A stretch of 64,000 nucleotides of DNA from JAZKFT01 sp965246935 (GCA_965246935.1 CBDFGC010000007.1:62001-126000), one strand, 5' to 3'; numbered from the stretch's first letter, positions 1-9,332 are shown. Program-made: numbers and translations. Notes: a model not told the origin generated them from the sequence alone.

Positions 1-310
1 AAATTAAAAAGTAGTTTGGCAAGGTTCTAAACCACCTTTTAACCCAAAAATTCAACAACACATTTTTCTCGTTTTGTCTTTTCTCCAACGTTTTAATTAA
101 AATCCCGCCGATTAGGAATCCGCTCAAAACAAAGAAAATAGAAACCCCATCGAACTCGATAAGCCACCGTTGAATTTTAGACATTCCCGGAGTTAATAGC
201 TTTCCCCCATGTAATGCAACTACAATAAAAATTGCTACTGCCCGAAGAATATCCAGGCCATAAATCCTGTTAAGATTTAACTCAATTTTGAAGAAATTTC
301 TTATTTTCAT
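1..310 (-). CDS. Acyltransferase 3 family membrane protein, N-terminal part (cut by window edge)
   Basis: A start codon at 310 on the minus strand opens a frame that runs off the left end of the window, so only about 103 N-terminal residues are visible. They read GLDILRAVAIFIVVALHGG, then a hydrophobic FFVLSGFLIGG segment and KRWFRTLPNY. The R-A-V/I...H pattern and the LSGFLIGG-plus-RRxxRxxP arrangement are typical of acyltransferase 3 (OafA/NolX-like) membrane enzymes, which O-acylate sugars or lipids at the cytoplasmic membrane. The acyl donor and substrate cannot be told. Nothing recognisable lies in the 218 bases between this start and the next gene. Confidence 0.85.
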   Translation of the reverse strand, partial: MKIRNFFKIELNLNRIYGLDILRAVAIFIVVALHGGKLLTPGMSKIQRWLIEFDGVSIFFVLSGFLIGGILIKTLEKRQNEKNVLLNFWVKRWFRTLPNYFLI

Positions 311-528
311 GAATTGTAGCTCACTTGTTTCCGGTTCTTTTCGCTAACACTGCCACAAACATAATATTATACTAAGCAGGTTACTGCTTCAAACTTTCTG
401 ACATGCTAATTATCAATTTTGCGGTAGGCCGCTTTTCATTACAGAGTTGCCAACACAATTTTCAGAATGGTGTGTCAGCTATTTTAAGAGCAGAAGAGAG
501 GCTAAACAACAATAATTCTATTGGCACA

Positions 529-1584
529 CTATCCGCCCCGAAATGACTTGTCTGTTTGTAGAGCGGCCACTATTTCTTCGGGCATAGCCGAAGCGCTAAT
601 CAATTGGTCAACCCGGAGCAAATGACGGCTGAAAATAGGTTCTACAGTCTTAAACCAATCTGTTTGTATAACCGAACTGCATTGTAGGATGCAATAATGG
701 TCTGTATAGATGTCGAACACAATTAATTTAAAGACAGGTATATCTTTTACCGGAATGTATTGTAAAAAAACAGGAAAGTCAAATAATTTGTCACCGGAAT
801 AGTAAGGATCAAGATTGGCATCAAAAAAGCGGTAGTAGTACAGTTGAGTAGTCAGCTTTTTTTCGGATAGTTTTTCCTGTAAGTTGTTTAACTGTTTACA
901 CATTTGTTGCAAGGGATCCTCCCCGGCAGAAAAAGATGTATACGTAAGCCATTGCTGGCTGCCTACAGAGAAATATTCCAGGGTTTTTTTGCCGATCGAG
1001 GTTTTATAATCAAATGCAGGGTAGCCAGGTGCTACATAGCCTGGATAGAAGTAGGCTAACCTGCGCTTTTTGCAAAAACCCATCTTTAAATAAATTAGGT
1101 ATTTACCCAGGCTATGCTTTTTATAGTCGGGATGATAAAAGCTAACGATACCTGCAGCACTGTGCTTGCCTATATCGAAAAATCCGGCGGCAATTAATAA
1201 ATTATTATCATATATGTTTACCTCCCAGGTATCAAAATGGTTAGTTGTGGTAAAACCATATAGTAGTGTTTGCAACGTTTCAGAAGGCTCAAATGGAATC
1301 GCTTGTTTATAGCTGGCATACAACGCCTCGTGCTGTGGCGTTAAAACTGCTTTTTTTATTTCAATTCTAAACGACGCATTTCGCTTCTGCAGCCGGATGA
1401 ATGCAGGATCATCTACAGCATCTGCTAAACCTACCCGAAGCCATATAGCACTATAAAATTGATTTTGAAAACATAAAAAATGGGTGGTGAAAAGGCTTTG
1501 CCCCATCCGATACCACCCATCAGCAAGAAAATGGTCCAGTTCTTCAGGTTCCGGATTTTCCGGAAACAGGATTGATGCAAACAT
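529..1584 (-). CDS. Arginyl/leucyl-tRNA--protein transferase-like protein (Ate1/Bpt family)
   Basis: The protein carries the GNAT-like core of aminoacyl-tRNA protein transferases: a GIVSFYHPDYKKHSLGKYLIYLKM stretch (seen in two adjoining pieces) followed by a YFYPGYVAPGYPAFDYK segment, matching the conserved FYxPxxxxxSLGxxxI and YxGYxIxxCxxMxYK regions of the Ate1/Bpt family. These enzymes append Arg or Leu from charged tRNA to acidic N-termini, marking proteins for ClpS/ClpAP. I chose the Met at 1584 (MFASILFPENPEPEELD); the longer frame to 1680 adds a low-quality hydrophobic tail that overlaps the thioredoxin frame. Length from there is about 351 residues. It lies divergently from thioredoxin. 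Aat and ClpS, the other N-degron parts, occur near 56 kb. Confidence 0.7.
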   Translation of the reverse strand: MFASILFPENPEPEELDHFLADGWYRMGQSLFTTHFLCFQNQFYSAIWLRVGLADAVDDPAFIRLQKRNASFRIEIKKAVLTPQHEALYASYKQAIPFEPSETLQTLLYGFTTTNHFDTWEVNIYDNNLLIAAGFFDIGKHSAAGIVSFYHPDYKKHSLGKYLIYLKMGFCKKRRLAYFYPGYVAPGYPAFDYKTSIGKKTLEYFSVGSQQWLTYTSFSAGEDPLQQMCKQLNNLQEKLSEKKLTTQLYYYRFFDANLDPYYSGDKLFDFPVFLQYIPVKDIPVFKLIVFDIYTDHYCILQCSSVIQTDWFKTVEPIFSRHLLRVDQLISASAMPEEIVAALQTDKSFRGG

Positions 1585-1736
1585 ACCCGTGCAAGTCGAT
1601 TTTGTACGATGGCAAATTATAGTATTCGTGATGATTAAACGAAGTTGAATAATAAACAGGTAAAATGATAGGCTATGCAACCCTAAACAGCATAAAATTG
1701 GTGGCAGATATTTTGCTGGAAGGCTGTAAAAAGAGC

Positions 1737-2033
1737 ATGAATAATTTTCAAAAAATCATTAGTGGCAATAAACCGGTATTGGTAGATTTTTTTGCAGAAT
1801 GGTGCGGCCCCTGTAAAACAATGGCTCCATTTCTGAAACAGGCAAAAGATGCTATAGGAGAAAGTGCTGCCATTATCAAGGTCGATATTGACAAATCGCC
1901 GCAAACAGCTGCTGCATATGGGATACAGGGCGTACCTACACTGATACTTTTTAAAAATGGCCAAATAAAATGGCGTCAGTCCGGCGTGGTACCGGTTCAC
2001 CAATTGGTAAAAATTATAAAAGAGAATTTGTAA
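1737..2033 (+). CDS. Thioredoxin
   Basis: A 98-residue protein with the full thioredoxin fold signature: VLVDFFAEWCGPCKTMAPF with the WCGPC redox centre, then KVDIDKSPQTAAAYGIQGVPTLILFKNG with the cis-Pro loop (GVPT). It would reduce protein disulfides in the cytoplasm, as there is no signal peptide from this start. The Met at 1737 gives a normal thioredoxin length; an upstream in-frame start at 1665 would add 24 unlikely residues. It is transcribed away from the transferase-like gene. The following 270 bases contain no gene. Confidence 0.93.
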   Translation: MNNFQKIISGNKPVLVDFFAEWCGPCKTMAPFLKQAKDAIGESAAIIKVDIDKSPQTAAAYGIQGVPTLILFKNGQIKWRQSGVVPVHQLVKIIKENL

Positions 2034-2302
2034 AAGCCGAACTGTTCCTTACCACGATACCATTCGGCATATTTCCCTTATTATGTTTTCTGTCATTGCC
2101 GGATTGCATTTCCTATTAAAAGGAGCAGGCTGTATTTACCGAGGTAATCGCCTCGCTTAACAATGAGTTTGCTTTGGGTAAGAACCGTTTGAATGACTCC
2201 CGGCTAATACACCGGCTAATACAGTTTACACCGCTATGACATAGATATTATAGATTGCGCCACAACTATCCACTAATATTGCTGCTTACCTATCTTCAAT
2301 GA

Positions 2303-3547
2303 ATGAATAATACTGATAAAGCCAGGCAATTACAAAAACATAAGCTGTTGGCCACTTCGTTGTTTGTGGTAATGCTGGTTGTCTTTGTTACGGTAACCTG
2401 GGTCTCCCGCCATTCTCCTGCTGCATGGATGGGCTATGTTGCTGCTTTTTCAGAAGCGGCTATGGTTGGTGCACTGGCAGACTGGTTTGCTGTAACCGCA
2501 TTGTTTCACCATCCGCTGGGTATTCCTGTTCCCCACACCAACCTGATAGAAAACAGTAAAAAAAGAATTGGTGATAACCTGGGAGATTTTGTGGTTTCTA
2601 ATTTTTTAACCCCCGGTACCATACGTCCCTATATTCAGAAACTATCGGTGGCTGCTTATGCGGCGCAATGGCTGGACAAAGAAAAAAACAAAAAATTATT
2701 GGTGACAGAGTCCGCCCGCCTGTTGAATGATATTATTCAAAAAACGGATGCAGCAAGTGTCTCCGGATTTATGGCTGCAAAGGGAAGTGAATTATTAAAA
2801 GAAATTAAACTCAATGTGCTGGTGAGTAATGCACTTACCTGGTTTTTGAATAATAAAGAGCATGAAAAACTAATTACGCTGTTGGCTGCAAAAATCAAAC
2901 AGTATATCGGCGAAAATGAAGCGGTGGTGAAAGACAAAGTAAAGCAGGAAAGCTATTTTTTCATTCCAAAATTCGTGGATAATAAACTGGCATCCAAAAT
3001 TACAAACGGCCTCATCAATTTTTTTAATGAGGTAGAGCAAGATGGAACCCACCGCATACGTGAAGAAGTATCGGAACAATTATACCTGTTTACGGATAAG
3101 CTGCGAACGGAGCCGAAGTGGGAGCAATCGTTCAATGAATTAAAGGATAATTTATTGCCACCCGAAAAGCTGAATGAGTACGCCTCAGCAGCCTGGCAAT
3201 CATTAAAAACTACATTACAGCAGGAACTTACAACAGAAAACTCGTCGTTGCAGAAATACTTTACAACTACCGTGAATGCCTGGGCAGCCGATTTAAAAAA
3301 TGACAAGGCCCTGCAACATAAAATAGATAGCTGGATTCATTATAATGCCTACCAGCTTATTTTGAAGAATACCGATCAAGTGGGCACACTTATCAGTAAT
3401 ACAGTAGGCAACTGGAAGGGTAGGGAACTGAGTCAGAAATTAGAACTGGAAGTTGGGAAAGATTTGCAATTCATCCGTATCAACGGAACAATTGTAGGTG
3501 GACTGGTAGGTTTGCTCATCTACACAATTACGAAGTTACTTGGTTAG
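2303..3547 (+). CDS. DUF445 family membrane protein
   Basis: A 414-residue protein resembling E. coli YjiN. An N-terminal KHKLLATSLFVVMLVVFVTVTW membrane segment (given here in part) is followed by AAMVGALADWFAVTALFHHPLGIPVPHTNLI, the hallmark of DUF445: G-ADWFAV-ALF.HPLG.P.PHT. A long, probably helical middle region is followed by a C-terminal hydrophobic segment (GTIVGGLVGLLIYTITKLL). The family is anchored in the inner membrane and its function is unknown. The gene stands alone; the start lies about 270 bases after the thioredoxin stop. Confidence concerns family membership, not function. Confidence 0.88.
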   Translation: MNNTDKARQLQKHKLLATSLFVVMLVVFVTVTWVSRHSPAAWMGYVAAFSEAAMVGALADWFAVTALFHHPLGIPVPHTNLIENSKKRIGDNLGDFVVSNFLTPGTIRPYIQKLSVAAYAAQWLDKEKNKKLLVTESARLLNDIIQKTDAASVSGFMAAKGSELLKEIKLNVLVSNALTWFLNNKEHEKLITLLAAKIKQYIGENEAVVKDKVKQESYFFIPKFVDNKLASKITNGLINFFNEVEQDGTHRIREEVSEQLYLFTDKLRTEPKWEQSFNELKDNLLPPEKLNEYASAAWQSLKTTLQQELTTENSSLQKYFTTTVNAWAADLKNDKALQHKIDSWIHYNAYQLILKNTDQVGTLISNTVGNWKGRELSQKLELEVGKDLQFIRINGTIVGGLVGLLIYTITKLLG

Positions 3548-3623
3548 TTTTTTTGTGTTATCACTTTTGTGGTAACAATAAAGCGACGAAACCTGGTGCA
3601 ACTAATTTAATTGACGGTAAGTA

Positions 3624-3950
3624 ATGTGAATCAAGGATTGAAATTGTGTATTATTGGGCATCGCCCAATCCTGTAGGTAGCAGGATGTATATGGCAATTG
3701 TATCATTGGGCAGCGCCCAATCCCTATGAGGTCATGATCAATTAAATAATGGGTTGAGCGCTGCCCAACAAATTCAGCCTTTGTGGTTAACCTCATCTAC
3801 CTACAGGGTTGGGCGATGCCCAACAAATACAACCAAAAGGATCGTTGGGAGAGATGGCTTTTTCAGGAAAAACAAATAGCTTACCGAACCAACAAGAAAC
3901 AGATTGTAAACTTTACTTCCTCTTTTCACCCCTCAACACTTGATTCGCAT
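3624..3950. mobile_element. MITE-like element with terminal inverted repeats and internal GGGC palindromes
   Basis: The left end reads ATGTGAATCAAGGATTGA and the right end is its imperfect inverse (CTTGATTCGCAT). The 5-mer AAGTA flanks both ends (3619-3623 and 3951-3955), as a target-site duplication would. Inside are repeated palindromes of the TTGGGCATCGCCCAA / TTGGGCAGCGCCCAA type and two CTACAGG-like motifs. No ORF of significance is present. A second copy with the same ends lies at 53492-53755. The pattern fits a non-autonomous transposon; the mobilising transposase is not in the window. Confidence 0.65.
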
Positions 3951-4131
3951 AAGTAACGAACTACAATGAATGCAGATGAATACATCTATGGTTGCAAGGG
4001 GACTCATTTTACGGGACAGTATTTGCCAGCAGCAATTCCCAAATGCAATTTCAATGCACAACTGAAAAACCTGCCGGCAAGGCAGGCTTAATCAGGTTCA
4101 GGAATAGTAAGAAAACTTTGCCTGATAATGT

Positions 4132-4620
4132 TTATTTCTCTGTTTTATGTAGCAATGCTGCCAGCTCATCCATTATTTTATTTACATATAACAGCTGCAC
4201 TTTCTGGCCGTCTTCCTCTTCGGTTTCTATCTTTTCTGATCGTTTAATTTCTCCTCTGAAGGCGATGGCATAATAAGCAAACCGTTGGTTATCCGATTCC
4301 GGCACCGGAGTAGCATACCCCGTAATGCCAATTCCCCAATCACTCGTAAAAACGGTACAGATATTCAACGCCATTTCTCTTGCCATTTGCGCCGATACAC
4401 AGTTGCAAGCCTGTGCATGTATCGGATTAATATTCAGGTGCCGGCATTTCTGACCGATATTGTAGGCTGTAATCCCGCCCTGAAAATAGCTGGATGCCTC
4501 CTCGGCGGAGGCAAGAGCCGACTGCAACAGGCCTGCTGTTACGCTTTCTGCTGCAGCAATGGTTTGCGATCTTTCGCTGAGGCGGTCTTTAATAACTGCT
4601 ATTTCTTTACAATGAAACAT
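4132..4620 (-). CDS. CinA family protein (CinA C-terminal domain, stand-alone)
   Basis: The 162-residue protein is a single CinA C-terminal domain: SQTIAAAESVTAGLLQSALA, then SYFQGGITAYNIGQK and DWGIGITGYATP. These match the conserved AESxTGGL, GGxxxYxxxxK and GITGxAGP motifs of the family, whose members include nicotinamide-nucleotide amidases. The G-to-A change in AESVTAGL and the loss of Gly in GYATP deviate from the amidase consensus, so the enzymatic activity is open. I chose the Met at 4620 because the upstream extension is low in similarity and overlaps an intergenic stretch of degenerate word repeats. Confidence 0.8.
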   Translation of the reverse strand: MFHCKEIAVIKDRLSERSQTIAAAESVTAGLLQSALASAEEASSYFQGGITAYNIGQKCRHLNINPIHAQACNCVSAQMAREMALNICTVFTSDWGIGITGYATPVPESDNQRFAYYAIAFRGEIKRSEKIETEEEDGQKVQLLYVNKIMDELAALLHKTEK

Positions 4621-4824
4621 ATTTTGAAGGAATATAGCAGGCTTATACAAAAAATTGCGCCGGAAATAGGAGTGGCATTTCAGCGACGACAGACAACAGA
4701 CAGATGAATACAGACGATTGAAAACGGACAACAGACAATTCTCAATTATCGACTGCTGACTGATTTCTGCTAACTAATATCTGCCTTCTTCCCTCTGCCA
4801 GCTGCCGACCGTTTCCACTAATAC

Positions 4825-5505
4825 CTACTTTCCCGTTTCACTGTAGGGTGCATCAACAGGTTTGCTTTCCGGTGATCCTTTTTGCCTGAACCAAATAGAA
4901 AGCAATACAATGGATGCAACTGCTAAAAACTCGCTTTGCCAGTTCTGAAAAGATTCAAACCAGAAATGGCTGTCGGTAATGTAATCACCCGCCGATACTG
5001 CTGCCTTTCCTTTCATCACCTGTTCCTCATTATAGTCAGTCAGGCTTCCAGAAAAATGTAAACAAAACGAAATGATGAAAAGCAAAGCAAGAATAAGGGT
5101 TAATGAATTTTTATATAGCGTCAGCCATAAACCGCCTTTGCGTACCGGCCATGGGGCATCGGGGCCGGGTTTCGGTTCCTGGTCTACTTCTTCCTCATCA
5201 GCACCTTCCTCGCCTTTCAGTTTCTTTGATTCAGATGAGCCTTTTTGCCGTAGCCAAACGGTAAGCAATACATAAATAGCCATTTGTAAAAATTCGCTTT
5301 CCCAATTTTCAAATGTAGCAGATATAAAATGGCCACTGGTAGCATACTGGCCTGCTGTAAGGTGTTGCTGATGATGTTCTTCCAGTTCTTTATTGTGTTC
5401 CTTAAAGCCAGCTATAAACTGGCAGCTCCAGAAAATTAGCATCATTCCGAGCATAACGATGCTTAGACCATTGCGATAAAAAAAAGAAGGCTTTTGCGTA
5501 CTCAT
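4825..5505 (-). CDS. DUF6766-like membrane protein with an internal duplication
   Basis: The 226-residue protein has four predicted membrane segments in two homologous halves. Each half has a YRNGLSIVMLGMM- or YKNSLTLILALLF-type helix, a polar loop, and a signature ending ENWESEFLQMAIYVLLTVWL or QNWQSEFLAVASIVLLSIWF followed by RQKGS(S/P)ESK. An acidic linker rich in E and D joins the halves. The two-fold repeat is the family architecture I know as DUF6766; its function is unknown. It sits alone on the minus strand, divergent from the outer-membrane protein gene at 5625. Confidence 0.75.
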   Translation of the reverse strand: MSTQKPSFFYRNGLSIVMLGMMLIFWSCQFIAGFKEHNKELEEHHQQHLTAGQYATSGHFISATFENWESEFLQMAIYVLLTVWLRQKGSSESKKLKGEEGADEEEVDQEPKPGPDAPWPVRKGGLWLTLYKNSLTLILALLFIISFCLHFSGSLTDYNEEQVMKGKAAVSAGDYITDSHFWFESFQNWQSEFLAVASIVLLSIWFRQKGSPESKPVDAPYSETGK

Positions 5506-5624
5506 ACGATTGGCTTGTAAGCCGCTAAGTACGATGAAATAAACAATTTGCTAACACGTATTTATTCCCACTGCATACTGGTCTCGTAATTGTAAGAGCA
5601 CCTGCACAATTAAGTACCATACGT

Positions 5625-6404
5625 ATGAAAAAATATACAGTTCTGTTTAGTCTTTCTGTTTTACTCGCTAAACAGTCTTTCTCACAGCAACAGGCTTATA
5701 CAACTAAAAAGGAAGAGTTGGAAATGAATGTTGATTTGCCAGAGCAAACCGAAGGAACCGAACTGGTTAATAAAGGCAAGTGGCAATTAGGAACGGGGTT
5801 ACTATATAATCGCTATCAGCAAAATTCAGGTTCTGTAATTGGACGGGCATTGCTCCGGTATGGCCTATCTAAAAGGCTGGAGTTGCGGTTGCTGGTTGAA
5901 GATGGAAAAGAAAGAGACACCTACATTGAAGAAACGGTGCAAAGTATATATCCATTAGCTGCCAGCGTCAAAATATCGCTGCTAAAGGATGTAAAAGGCT
6001 TACCGGATATTACACTCATCACTTATTTGAAACTACCCTTTACTTCACACAGCAGTGAGCAAAAAGCCTATTGGTCACCCACATTTATCATTGCTTTTGA
6101 GAACAAGCTTTCTAATAAGTGGAAGATCGTTTATAATGCCGGCGCCAAACAGGATGCTTACGGTACGGAATGGCAGGCATTAGGCAATGTGGCGCTACAT
6201 TACAAGCTTACGAAAAAGCTGGAAATAGCTGCTGAATATTACGCTGCTTACGAACCAGGCGAAAACCCCAGCCATAATGTAGGTGGAAATATCAGTTATC
6301 AGGCAGGGGAAAATATAACCATTTATATAAATTCAGGCGGTACCGTATTTTATGAAGAACAGAATCATTTTTTTGAAACCGGCTTTGCTTTTCGGCTACC
6401 GTAG
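5625..6404 (+). CDS. Outer-membrane transporter-like beta-barrel protein
   Basis: A 259-residue protein with a signal peptide (MKKYTVLFSLSVLLAKQSFS, cut before QQQ). The mature part starts with LPEQTEGTELVNKGKWQLGTG, followed by alternating beta-strand-like segments (YGLSKRLELRLLVEDG, LPDITLITYLKLPF, KLEIAAEYYAAYEP) and ends in aromatic FAFRLP, as an outer-membrane barrel would. This arrangement matches the transporter/Phenol_MetA_deg-like family common in Bacteroidota. The substrate is unknown. It is monocistronic; the 170 bases after it show nothing I recognise. Confidence 0.65.
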   Translation: MKKYTVLFSLSVLLAKQSFSQQQAYTTKKEELEMNVDLPEQTEGTELVNKGKWQLGTGLLYNRYQQNSGSVIGRALLRYGLSKRLELRLLVEDGKERDTYIEETVQSIYPLAASVKISLLKDVKGLPDITLITYLKLPFTSHSSEQKAYWSPTFIIAFENKLSNKWKIVYNAGAKQDAYGTEWQALGNVALHYKLTKKLEIAAEYYAAYEPGENPSHNVGGNISYQAGENITIYINSGGTVFYEEQNHFFETGFAFRLP

Positions 6405-6574
6405 AAATGTTTTTATAATTTACAAATCCAACTTTATAAAATGTTGCGCTTCTATGTCGGACATCCAATTAATCAGAGATATCACATTAAAAGAAAAACA
6501 TCTGAAGCAGCACGAATTTACTATTCTTTCAATGTGTTAGTTTATTGAACATTTCGGTTTATTTTTCAGGTCAT

Positions 6575-7858
6575 TTATTTCACTTCGCATAATTCATCCC
6601 ATCGGCTGGTATAGCGAAGGCTCCGTTTTTCCTGCCGCATTTTCCAGTTTTTTGTAGTGCCGGAAGAAGCGAATTTCAACACATCATTCCGCATACTGAA
6701 ATTAATATTATCCATGGTGTTCATTAATTGCCGGTATTTGAATTGTTCAGCTGGTGCAAACAAGTTCCCCTGAATGCTGGTGTCTTTTATTAAATAGCTC
6801 AGAATAACGCCGGCTTTTTTATAGAACCGCCCAGGCTCAAACAACTGCTCCACTAAATGCAGGGCAGGTTTTATTAATTCCTGTGTAAGGCAGGTGGGCT
6901 GTGCAAGTAAGGTAAATGCACTAATGGATGGTCCGTGCCGGAAGTGACTGCTATCTGCCTCCTTTTCTTTAGGCACAATAAATACATTGATAGCTCCTGC
7001 CATACTTTCTTGCCGTCGCAACTTTTCCACTGCCCTTGAAATGTATGTAGCAATTGCTTCTTTTATGGGCTGTAGTTCACTTACCGGTTCGCCGAACATG
7101 CGGGTAGTAGCAATCATTTTTTTCTCACTCATTTGTTCTTCCAGTTGCAGCACCGGCCTTCCATTTAATTCGTGCCACATACGTACGCCTACTACACCGC
7201 CTACGTGCGTACGCATCCAGTCTTCCGGCATTTGGCTAAGCTCATAAGCCGTGCAAATATGTAGCTGAAACAATTTATTAGCATACTGCCGGCCGATACC
7301 CCAGATATTTTTCACGGATGTTCTTTCCATTGCTTTTCTAATTTTGCCGGGAGTATCCAGCAACAATACACAATTCGTTTTTTCTTTATGTTTTTTAGCC
7401 AGGTTATTAGCAAGTTTGCTTAATACTTTCGTAGGTGCTACACCTACCGATACTGCAACGCCCGTCCACGTTTCTACGGTTTCTTTCAGGTGTTCAGCAA
7501 ACCACTGCCATTGGTGCTGCGGTATATGCGCCAGGTTAATAAAAGCTTCATCTACAGAATATACTTCTACATTTTCTGTACCTGCAATAGATCGTAAAGT
7601 TTCCATTACCCGCCTGCTCATATCGCCATATAAATTGTAATTAGAAGAAAAGACGGCTACATTTTCTCTGTCAATCAAGTCCCTTGCTTTAAAGTAAGGC
7701 CCGGCCATACTTACTCCTAAAGCTTTTGCTTCATCACTGCGTGAAATAATACAGCCGTCGTTGTTACTCAATACCACTACAGGACGGTTATGCAACTGCG
7801 GTTTAAATACTCTTTCGCAGGAGCAGTAAAAGCTGTTACAATCAACAATAGCATACAT
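6575..7858 (-). CDS. umuC: Y-family DNA polymerase V catalytic subunit
   Basis: A 427-residue translesion polymerase. The N-terminus AIVDCNSFYCSCERVFKP carries the first metal-binding Asp, and YSVDEAFI carries the catalytic Asp-Glu pair. A helix-hairpin-helix-like KNIWGIGRQYANKL segment and a C-terminal little-finger region follow. Length matches UmuC. It lies 88 bases downstream of umuD on the same strand, so the two form an umuDC operon. With the adjacent palindrome upstream of umuD, it is likely damage-inducible. Confidence 0.95.
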   Translation of the reverse strand: MYAIVDCNSFYCSCERVFKPQLHNRPVVVLSNNDGCIISRSDEAKALGVSMAGPYFKARDLIDRENVAVFSSNYNLYGDMSRRVMETLRSIAGTENVEVYSVDEAFINLAHIPQHQWQWFAEHLKETVETWTGVAVSVGVAPTKVLSKLANNLAKKHKEKTNCVLLLDTPGKIRKAMERTSVKNIWGIGRQYANKLFQLHICTAYELSQMPEDWMRTHVGGVVGVRMWHELNGRPVLQLEEQMSEKKMIATTRMFGEPVSELQPIKEAIATYISRAVEKLRRQESMAGAINVFIVPKEKEADSSHFRHGPSISAFTLLAQPTCLTQELIKPALHLVEQLFEPGRFYKKAGVILSYLIKDTSIQGNLFAPAEQFKYRQLMNTMDNINFSMRNDVLKFASSGTTKNWKMRQEKRSLRYTSRWDELCEVK

Positions 7859-7946
7859 AATGGTGAATTGTCAATAATTGACTAATAAATTTAATTTAAA
7901 ATGTTCGGATTCAGAACTTTAAACCTTGAACCATAGACTTTGAACT

Positions 7947-8414
7947 TTATTCTTTCCGGTTTATAACCATCAATCTTGTTTCTAATATATGAATGACACA
8001 GGTCACCACTCCCCAGGCCTTACAGTCGTTTTCACCACCTGCTTTCACTTCAATTATTTTATAATCATCATTGGCTGGTATCAACGCAATGCGATCACTG
8101 AAGTAATGTATATAGCGTACCAGTAGTTCACCTGCATTGGCCACTACCACTATCCGTCCGCTTCCTGCTTTAATGCTGCGGTCAACAATCAGCACATCGC
8201 CGGTACAAATACCTGCACCCGTCATGGCATCACTATTCATACGAAAAAAGAAAGTAGCTGCTTTATTCAGGATCAATTGTTCATTTAAATCAATACCCCG
8301 TTCGGCATAATCATCTGCAGCCGCCCCGAACCCGGTAGCATTAGCAGTGGGCACATGCAATTGTGTAAACTGCTTCGTTCCCCGGTAAACCGAATCTGAA
8401 AAAATATCTTCCAT
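7947..8414 (-). CDS. umuD: UmuD-like protein (S24/LexA fold), apparently without the catalytic Ser-Lys pair
   Basis: The 155-residue protein aligns by eye with E. coli UmuD over GFGAAADDYAERGIDLNEQL, then SDAMTGAGICTGDVLIVDR, IVVVANAGELLVRYIH and a C-terminal GVVTCVIH. UmuD normally has Ser in the DSM motif and Lys in the FTVKKL strand; here these positions read DAM and LVRYI, so both catalytic residues seem replaced (Ala and Arg). The Cys-Gly cleavage site also reads Thr-Gly. Autoproteolysis is therefore doubtful and the protein may act uncleaved. It is the first gene of umuDC. Confidence 0.9.
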   Translation of the reverse strand: MEDIFSDSVYRGTKQFTQLHVPTANATGFGAAADDYAERGIDLNEQLILNKAATFFFRMNSDAMTGAGICTGDVLIVDRSIKAGSGRIVVVANAGELLVRYIHYFSDRIALIPANDDYKIIEVKAGGENDCKAWGVVTCVIHILETRLMVINRKE

Positions 8415-8444
8415 ATAAAATAGATTTTGTGCTTACTAAAATAT

Positions 8445-8462
8445 TTAGCAATTTTATGCTAA
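8445..8462. promoter_or_regulatory. Candidate SOS-type operator upstream of umuDC
   Basis: A perfect inverted repeat TTAGCA-N6-TGCTAA lies 31 bases before the umuD start, in the 126-base divergent region shared with the 2H phosphoesterase gene. Its position and symmetry fit a repressor site for damage control of one or both units. Which repressor binds is not shown by the window. Confidence 0.45.
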
Positions 8463-8540
8463 AATTTGTTGCAAACGAACAGTTTTCTGTTTATGTGAGT
8501 AACAATTCTAAAAGTTATTAACCTATTAGTCACATATTTT

Positions 8541-9185
8541 ATGAAACATCCATTTGCAAGTACTGAAAATGTCCGAAAAAAACTAATTACCCATTATTCA
8601 AAACTTTCTTTATCAGAGTATCTGGTCGTACTGTCGCCGCACCAGGCTTTGTGGGACGAGATTATGGCCGTCAAAAAGAATTTTGCCGAAAAGTATCAAT
8701 GCCCGTTTGCTTACGGTACGAAGCCACATGTAACACTTATCAAATTTGTGCAGCGGAAAATGGTAGAAGATCGTATCCGTTTGGGATTAAGAAATATTAT
8801 TAATCGAAATTCACCCGTAAAAATTGAGTTGAAAGATTACGGTAGCTTTCCTACACATACGATTTATATAAATGTAACCTCTAAAGTACCCATTATACAC
8901 CTGGTGAAAGAGTTGAAAGAGGTTCAGCGGCTAATGAAGCCTGATGAAGAAAACAAACCATTCTTCATTACGGAGCCTCACCTTACCATAGCCCGCAAGC
9001 TATTACCCTGGCAATATGAAAAAGCATGGCTGGACTATAGCCATTCATTTTTTACTGGTCGCTTTATAGCGGACTATATACTGATGTTACGTCGCACAGC
9101 AGGAGAAAAAAAATATACGTTGGTGGAAAGGTTCGAGTTACTGGGGCAGGCATCTGCACAAGTGCGGCAGGGAATATTATTTTAG
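8541..9185 (+). CDS. 2'-5' RNA ligase-like 2H phosphoesterase superfamily protein
   Basis: A 214-residue protein with two HxT-type motifs typical of the 2H superfamily: KPHVTLIKF near residue 58 and EPHLTIARK near residue 148, each preceded by a beta-strand. The family includes RNA 2',3'-cyclic phosphodiesterases and LigT-like proteins, which open cyclic phosphates or join 2'-5' linkages. It is divergent from umuDC across a palindromic operator candidate and 147 bases upstream of a radical SAM gene on the same strand. An RNA-end role would fit the island 2 kb downstream, but this is inference. Confidence 0.8.
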   Translation: MKHPFASTENVRKKLITHYSKLSLSEYLVVLSPHQALWDEIMAVKKNFAEKYQCPFAYGTKPHVTLIKFVQRKMVEDRIRLGLRNIINRNSPVKIELKDYGSFPTHTIYINVTSKVPIIHLVKELKEVQRLMKPDEENKPFFITEPHLTIARKLLPWQYEKAWLDYSHSFFTGRFIADYILMLRRTAGEKKYTLVERFELLGQASAQVRQGILF

Positions 9186-9325
9186 CAGCCCCCTCCCAAC
9201 CTCCCCCAATAGGGGAGGAAACTGATAAGATCGGGTATAAGATCTGCAAGATGTAACAACATAATCTTCAAAATTTTACGGTTCTCAAGTCTTCCGCCGC
9301 GGCGGAGAGATTGGGGGCCGCCCTT
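9184..9325. repeat. Inverted C-rich / G-rich intergenic repeat
   Basis: The gap between the 2H and radical SAM genes begins with a C-rich stretch (CCCCCTCCCAACCTCCCCC) and ends with a related G-rich stretch (GAGATTGGGGGCCGCCC) in inverted orientation. Imperfect repeats of this style are common between genes in this group of bacteria. No gene is visible inside. Confidence 0.4.
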
Positions 9326-9332
9326 AACTACT

